Source of the DNA: PLanc-01 sp034678485
GTDB lineage: Bacteria; Planctomycetota; Phycisphaerae; Sedimentisphaerales; Anaerobacaceae
Length of the DNA stretch: 64,000 nt
Direction of reading: 5' to 3'
Assembly: GCA_034678485.1 (NCBI GenBank)
Contig: JAXDBU010000105.1
Span: 4,230-68,229, forward strand
Below the pieces are notes generated by a model that saw only the letters and a program-made list of their open reading frames with translations, did not search any database and was not told the origin of the DNA. This document shows positions 59,219-64,000 of the stretch, one piece after another. Position 1 is the stretch's first letter, and every line of letters begins with the position of its first letter. The position numbers were made by a program, and so were the translations under genes.

Positions 59219-60868
59219 TCACGGACCGACCTCGGGATTCTGCTTTCGCCAGAAGGCGTTCACCGCAGACTGGGTCATTCCCATCCAAATCAGCCAGCCG
59301 GCGTACGGGATGAAGATGAGCAGGCCGAGCGTTCCGTAGTGTCCGGCCACGCTCGGATCGACACCCGCGGCCAGTTCCATCTTTCGGACCAGTCCCGGCA
59401 GACGGAAGGCGCCGACGACAGCCATCGCCCCTCCGACCACCATCAACAGCAAAACCGTGAGGGCCGTCTCGGGACTGGGTTCGTCCATCCCGCCCCCGTA
59501 TTCGATCGCATCGAAGTCGATCATGGAGAAGAACACGGCGCAGCACAGCCACCCACACACGATGGGAATCACTACGTGGGCAAGAGTGGCCGCGCCGGGC
59601 GGCGGAATTCGCATGTCACGATGGTGGTGGATGAACCGTCGGGCTTCGCGCCACAGGCTGTAGAACCATATCACGTAGTAGACGCCGAACGTGAAGACAG
59701 ACAGAAGGATCACGTTGCCCACGGTGCGGATTCTGCCGACGGGCCCGTCTTGCGGCGGTCGGGCTTGCACAGGCGGAGGCGCCACTACCAGGGTCGACGC
59801 CGATTGCGGCGCGCGACGACACACCGGCGCCGGACTCGCGACCGCCTGGGGAGCAGCAGCCTGCGGCCTGGGTGGAGCGGCAACCGGTCGGTCACCTTTC
59901 AGCGCCGTGACCAGTTGGACCGCGGATCGGGGTCTGTCCTGCGGCTCTTTGGCCAACGCGTTCTGTAACGCCGCATTGATGTGATGCGGCGCGCCTTCCA
60001 GCGGGGGGACCGCCTCGTGAATGATCTGGTAGCCGAGATCACCCGTATGGAACGGCGTCCGACCGCTCAGGCACTCGTAGCACACCGCGCCCAAGGCATA
60101 GATATCCATCTCCGGATCGGCGTTCTTGCCACGTAACTGTTCCGGACTCATGTAGGGAAGGGTTCCCGAGGTTTGTTGGCCTGTCACGCGCGTGTAGGAA
60201 TCCTTCATCTCCCTCGCGATCCCGAAATCCAGCACCTTCGCGACGCCCTGGCGATCGATCATGATGTTGCTCGGCTTCAAGTCCCGATGCACGACCGCCG
60301 GCTTCTGGCCGTGCGCGTAGTCCAACGCGGATGCCACCTGCTCCACGATCCGCACGCACTCCTCGAACTTGAGCCGATGGTCCGGCCGTCCCGTCAGCAC
60401 CTCCTCCAGCGTCGGGCCCTCGATGTACTCCATCACCAGGAACTTGATCTCCTCATCCGAATGGAAGCCGTACAGGCGGATGATGTTCGGATGGTTCAAA
60501 CTGATCGCGGTCAGCGCCTCCCGGCGAAGGTTCTCCACCGCGCGGGTGTTCTTCGACAGCACGGGCGGCAGGACCTTGATCGCCACCGACCGGTCCGCCA
60601 GTTCCATATCCTCGGCCAGGTAGACGATGCCCATCCCGCCTTCCCCGAGCTTCTTCACGATCCGGTACTGGCCCGCCAGGATGTTCGCGTGCCCGCTCTG
60701 CGTCACCGCGGCGTCGAGCGTGTCATGGTGACTGTCCGTTCCGGGCCCGCCGGCGCGAAGTGAGGCGTCCAGGCTGGCGGTATCCCGCCCAGACAGTGTG
60801 GAGCCGCAATGTTTGCACTTGATCGCCTCGTCCTGAATCTGTTCTGCACAATATGGACAGCGTTTCAT
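59219..60868 (-). CDS. Ser/Thr kinase with zinc ribbon and C-terminal multi-TM (DUF4234-like) domain
   Basis: This 549-residue protein has an N-terminal zinc ribbon (CPYCAEQIQDEAIKCKHC) and a kinase at about 68-325 (KLGEGGMGIVYLAED, HRDLKPSNIM, VLDFGIAREM). The C-terminal 150 residues have four membrane helices, beginning GNVILLSVFTFGVYYVIWFY, which resembles DUF4234, and ending PYAGWLIWMGMTQSAV. The multi-TM output places this kinase permanently at the membrane, unlike the FGE-type sisters with one helix. The first ATG (60868) precedes the zinc ribbon. Confidence 0.9.
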   Translation of the reverse strand: MKRCPYCAEQIQDEAIKCKHCGSTLSGRDTASLDASLRAGGPGTDSHHDTLDAAVTQSGHANILAGQYRIVKKLGEGGMGIVYLAEDMELADRSVAIKVLPPVLSKNTRAVENLRREALTAISLNHPNIIRLYGFHSDEEIKFLVMEYIEGPTLEEVLTGRPDHRLKFEECVRIVEQVASALDYAHGQKPAVVHRDLKPSNIMIDRQGVAKVLDFGIAREMKDSYTRVTGQQTSGTLPYMSPEQLRGKNADPEMDIYALGAVCYECLSGRTPFHTGDLGYQIIHEAVPPLEGAPHHINAALQNALAKEPQDRPRSAVQLVTALKGDRPVAAPPRPQAAAPQAVASPAPVCRRAPQSASTLVVAPPPVQARPPQDGPVGRIRTVGNVILLSVFTFGVYYVIWFYSLWREARRFIHHHRDMRIPPPGAATLAHVVIPIVCGWLCCAVFFSMIDFDAIEYGGGMDEPSPETALTVLLLMVVGGAMAVVGAFRLPGLVRKMELAAGVDPSVAGHYGTLGLLIFIPYAGWLIWMGMTQSAVNAFWRKQNPEVGP

Positions 60869-60972
60869 AGGAACTCTTCCATCAAGTTGTCATTTGGAGC
60901 CCGGCTGCACGAATCGTACGCTCACACATCGAGGTTGTCAACGCATCCCTGAGGATGCTGGATTCCGTGTCT

Positions 60973-62127
60973 CTACGAAGCCCCGCGGTCCTGGCGATAC
61001 TGCTCGTAGCGAGCGAGCATCCTGTCATTGACGCTCGGTCTGACCCGCCCGAGCGCCGATTCCACATCCTGTATCGTGACCGCCTGCTCCCGGCCCGTCT
61101 CGATCTGACGCTGATAGGGATAGTCCGTCAGGACCGCCGTGAAGCCCTTGATGTCGGCCCCGGAGTAGCCCTCCAGACGCTCGGCCAGATCGTCGAGCGT
61201 GACATCGGGCTCTGCCGGAACGTCCTTGAGATTGATTTCCAGGATCTTCAGCCGGGCGGGCTTGTCGGGCAGGGGGACGTAGATCAGCTCGTCGAACCGC
61301 CCGGGCCGAAGCGCCGCTTCGTCCATGTCCCAGGGCCGGTTCGTCGCGCCGAGCAGCAGCAGCATGTTCTCCCGCTTCTCCAGACCGTCCACCTGGGCCA
61401 GGAACTCGGGGATCACGCGGTCCATGACCGTGGACCCGCCGCCGCGACGCGAGACGATGGCTTCGGTCTCATCCATGAAGATCACGCTTCGCTCGTGCCG
61501 TCGGGCACAGTCGAACAGCTCCTTGATGTTCCGCTCCGCCGAGCCGACCCACTTGCTCATGATGTCGCTGCACTTGACGCTGAAGAAAGCCGCATCCAGC
61601 TCGCACGCGATCGCGCGGGCGATCATCGTCTTGCCCGTGCCCGGCGGCCCATAGAGAAGGACGCCGCCCCCAGCCCGCTTGCGGAACCGGCTCGTCGCCT
61701 CCGGATGCCGGAGCGGATAGATCACCCGCAGATTGATCACCCTCTTGACGTCTTCCAACCCTGCGACGTCGTCGAACCCCGTCTTCGGCGGATCGGACAC
61801 AATCCATCGATCCCCCTGCGGCTCATCCTCATCATCCTGGGCTGGAGCGTGGGGCACTCTGCCGGCGGCATCCGAACCCTTCTTCGCCCGCGATCCGGCA
61901 GGGGCCATGGACGCTTCCTTTCCTTCCAGCTCCTTGGCGATCTCGATCAGCCGCTGCGCCTTCTTGAGCCGCTCCTGCTTGAACTCAGTCCCCGCCTCCT
62001 TCGCTAAGGTGCAGAGGTACTTGGCGGCCATGAGATAGTGCATCCGGGCCTTGGGATAGTCTCCGGCTTTGTGGGCCGCGATCCCTTCGTCATGGTGTTG
62101 CTTGTATGTATCGAAGAGGAAACGCAT
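60973..62127 (-). CDS. Vps4-like AAA ATPase with MIT-like N-terminus
   Basis: This 384-residue protein has residues 8-70 forming an MIT-like three-helix unit (DEGIAAHKAGDYPKARMHYL, AAKYLCTLAKEAG, ERLKKAQRLIEIAKELEGK). After a polar linker comes an AAA module: GFDDVAGLEDVKRVINL, GPPGTGKT (160-167), FFSVKCSDIMSKWVGSAERN, canonical Walker B VIFMDE (215-220), ATNRPW (sensor 1) and RPGRFDE (Arg finger, 274-280). All ATPase residues are intact, unlike the sister at 53.7-54.9 kb. Expected to power remodelling of the ESCRT-III-like polymer. Confidence 0.9.
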   Translation of the reverse strand: MRFLFDTYKQHHDEGIAAHKAGDYPKARMHYLMAAKYLCTLAKEAGTEFKQERLKKAQRLIEIAKELEGKEASMAPAGSRAKKGSDAAGRVPHAPAQDDEDEPQGDRWIVSDPPKTGFDDVAGLEDVKRVINLRVIYPLRHPEATSRFRKRAGGGVLLYGPPGTGKTMIARAIACELDAAFFSVKCSDIMSKWVGSAERNIKELFDCARRHERSVIFMDETEAIVSRRGGGSTVMDRVIPEFLAQVDGLEKRENMLLLLGATNRPWDMDEAALRPGRFDELIYVPLPDKPARLKILEINLKDVPAEPDVTLDDLAERLEGYSGADIKGFTAVLTDYPYQRQIETGREQAVTIQDVESALGRVRPSVNDRMLARYEQYRQDRGAS

Positions 62128-62192
62128 GCTATCGAGTCACCTTGCTCTTTCGCACACCTACTGCCTGATGCCTTCTGTCCTTCTCCTATTGA

Positions 62193-64000
62193 TCAAGACG
62201 GTATTGTCCTCGCAAGACGGAGCCCCAAGCCAGCGACACGCCCGCCAGGTAAGTAACAGCCACGATACGACGACCGAGAGGCCTCACTCCCGCTGCCCCA
62301 ACAACCGCTCCGGTAGATGCGGCAACCGGAGGAAGGACCATTCGGATCCACTACCGGTCCGCTCGGGTAGTGCTCCCAGCAATCCAGACACCATTCGTAC
62401 ACGTTTCCGTATGTATCGTACAGACCGAAGCCATTGGGATCCTTCTGGCCGACGGGGTGTGTCGTGCCCCTGCTATTGTCACGGTACCATGCATATGCAC
62501 CGAGAGCAGATGGGTCGTTCCCAAAGTGGAAACAAGTGTCAGTGCCCGCCCGGCACATGTATTCCCACTGGGACTCCGTCAGCAACCGGTACGTGCACTC
62601 AGGCACACTCTCTATCCGACATAGCTTCTTCAAAAACCTCTGGCAATCTATCCATTCCAGGTTTTCCACCGGTCCTTTACCGCCAACCTCCTTGAAATAG
62701 GATGGATTGCTGCCCATCACCTGTTGCCACTGCCCCTGTGTGACCGGGGACTTCCCACAATAGAAAGGTTTCGTGAGAGTCACCTCGTGCTGCGTTTCAC
62801 CATCAGATCGACCCTTCTCGTCAGGCGCACTGCCCATCGTGAAGCTCCCTGCCGGAATCAGCCGAAACACAATCCCAACCTTCGCGGTTCTCACCTCCAG
62901 CGGCAAACCAAGGTCCGTCAGAGCCTGACGTTGGCGATCCTGCGCCTCGCGGCTACCCGTAGCCAGCCCCTCCAGCGGCACATAGGAAGCATCCGGTACT
63001 TCGATCAAATCCGCCGGCAAGGCCAACCTCGCCGACGTCTTGCGGACCTCCACTGGACTGACGATTGACGCGTCAGACCTGCTCGCCGCCTGCTGCCGAG
63101 TCCCCTCAGACCTTTCTCGTCTCAGCAAACCGATGAGCTGCTCCGCTGTGTCCGGACGACCGCCCGGATCCTTGGCCAATGCCTGCTGTACAGCCTGATT
63201 GACATGGTCGGCGACCTCGTTCAAAGGCTCTGGGGTCTCGTGGAGAATCTGATAGGTCAGTTCACCCGTGCAGAATGGCGGTCGACCATTCAGACACTCA
63301 TAGCAAACCACCCCAAGGGAGTAGATGTCCATCGCCGCCGTCGGTCTCTTGCCACGGGCCTGCTCCGGACTCATATAGGGAAGCGTGCCGGAAGTGTCCT
63401 GTTTGCCTGTAACACTCGTGTAGGAATCCTTCATCTCCCGCGCGATGCCGAAGTCCATCAGTCGGACCTCGCCATCCTTGCCGATCATGATGTTCGAGGG
63501 TTTGAGGTCGCGGTGAAAGACGGGTTGCCTGCGACTGTGAGCGTAGTCCAGGGCAGCGGCTACCTTCTCGACGATCGTCAGCATCTCCTCGAAGCTGAGC
63601 TTGCCGTCCTGGCTCTGCGTCAGCTTCTGTTCCAGCGTCTGACCATCCACATACTCCATCACGAGATACTTCATGTCCCCATCGGAATGGAAGCCATACA
63701 GGCGGATGATGTTCGGGTGGGTCAGGTTGATTGCGGTCATTGCCTCCCGGCGGAGGTTCTCCACCGCCCGGACGTTGTCCGCCAGTTCGGGCGGAAGGAC
63801 CTTGATCGCAACAAGTCGGTCTCCCATCTCCGTGTCCTCCGCGAGGTAGACGACGCCCATGCCGCCTTTGCCGAGCTTCTTGAGGATGCGGTATTGGGCA
63901 CCGAGGATCGTCGGACCTTTCTGCTCCGTCACTGCGGCATCGAGCGTGTCGTAGCGCGTCGGACGGCCCGCATTGGGGATCGTAGGGTGCCTGTCGATAT
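62193..64000 (-). CDS. Ser/Thr kinase with FGE-sulfatase-like domain (5' partial)
   Basis: The visible frame has 602 codons. It stays open to the window edge: upstream of the GTG at 63932 it reads RPTRYDTLDAAV, which matches the sister kinase's HHDTLDAAV, so the true start lies beyond 64000. The kinase has KLGKGGMGVVYLAED, HRDLKPSNIM and LMDFGIAREM. After a variable linker comes the FGE-like domain (AGSFTMGSAPDEKGRSDGE, SPVTQGQWQQVMGSNPSYFK, YRSGCWGSGSEASRSSYRG) ending LRLARTIPS. In this copy the Cys of the FGE core is replaced by Ser (RSSYRG), which argues against FGE catalysis. Confidence 0.88.
   Translation of the reverse strand, partial: IDRHPTIPNAGRPTRYDTLDAAVTEQKGPTILGAQYRILKKLGKGGMGVVYLAEDTEMGDRLVAIKVLPPELADNVRAVENLRREAMTAINLTHPNIIRLYGFHSDGDMKYLVMEYVDGQTLEQKLTQSQDGKLSFEEMLTIVEKVAAALDYAHSRRQPVFHRDLKPSNIMIGKDGEVRLMDFGIAREMKDSYTSVTGKQDTSGTLPYMSPEQARGKRPTAAMDIYSLGVVCYECLNGRPPFCTGELTYQILHETPEPLNEVADHVNQAVQQALAKDPGGRPDTAEQLIGLLRRERSEGTRQQAASRSDASIVSPVEVRKTSARLALPADLIEVPDASYVPLEGLATGSREAQDRQRQALTDLGLPLEVRTAKVGIVFRLIPAGSFTMGSAPDEKGRSDGETQHEVTLTKPFYCGKSPVTQGQWQQVMGSNPSYFKEVGGKGPVENLEWIDCQRFLKKLCRIESVPECTYRLLTESQWEYMCRAGTDTCFHFGNDPSALGAYAWYRDNSRGTTHPVGQKDPNGFGLYDTYGNVYEWCLDCWEHYPSGPVVDPNGPSSGCRIYRSGCWGSGSEASRSSYRGCYLPGGRVAGLGLRLARTIPS

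Noticed and set aside
1..64000. CRISPR arrays, tRNA and rRNA genes
   Set aside because: No regularly spaced direct repeats of 24-40 bp and no rRNA-like conserved stretches were seen; no tRNA cloverleaf was convincing by eye. A tRNAscan/Infernal run would be decisive.

Overview
The window is GC-rich, densely coded bacterial chromosome. Several things together point to the phylum Planctomycetota, most likely a Phycisphaerae-type lineage: four Ser/Thr kinases carrying formylglycine-generating-enzyme-like (FGE-sulfatase) or zinc-ribbon modules, a prepilin-like protein with a G/FTLIE leader, a GyrA with Gln at the classical quinolone-determining Ser, a GH95 remnant, Tat-exported proteins, and abundant REP-like intergenic palindromes. 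The assignment is inferred from gene content only; there is no rRNA marker.

Layout. 1-6.0 kb: DNA polymerase III delta (cut by the window edge), gyrA, and a large cation/proton antiporter fused to UspA-like and PTS-EIIA-like domains. 6.2-12.6 kb: a prepilin-like protein, an amino-acid permease pseudogene, phoU, a three-gene tandem family (one copy fused to an Rnk/GreA-like domain) and a membrane-anchored unknown. 13-16 kb: rmuC, a small lipoprotein, coaD and a two-TM protein. 16.2-18.9 kb: one continuous 903-codon gene joining an M50-like membrane metalloprotease segment to an enolase whose two domains are in circularly permuted order. 19.6-27.4 kb: psd-pssA (phosphatidylethanolamine synthesis), a PilZ protein, a GH95 remnant, a site-2-protease-like M50 peptidase, a Tat protein, an aldo/keto reductase and purB. 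27.5-33.8 kb: pyrE convergent with an eight-gene housekeeping run read right to left (pheA, tpiA, secG, yicC, gmk, rpoZ, coaC, coaB). 34-43.3 kb: ogt, an ankyrin protein, a decayed REP-associated transposase, a membrane sulfatase/phosphoglycerol-transferase-like protein, an orphan parB with parS-like sites upstream, and a decayed AraC / Gfo-Idh-MocA chimera.

43.6-64 kb is an accessory island of about 20 kb, all read right to left. It holds five Ser/Thr kinases with different sensor/output modules (one cut by the window edge), an FHA protein, an SPFH/zinc-ribbon protein, two AAA ATPases with Vps4-like architecture and MIT-like helical N-termini, a 202-residue Snf7/CHMP-like (ESCRT-III-like) protein, a second coiled-coil protein of ESCRT-III-like layout, and two unknowns. 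Stop/start spacings of about 2 bp at two junctions indicate transcriptional and translational coupling. I read it as a kinase-controlled, ESCRT-III/Vps4-like membrane-remodelling system. This and the permuted membrane enolase are the two most striking finds. Both rest on motif reading by eye, and novelty could not be checked against databases.
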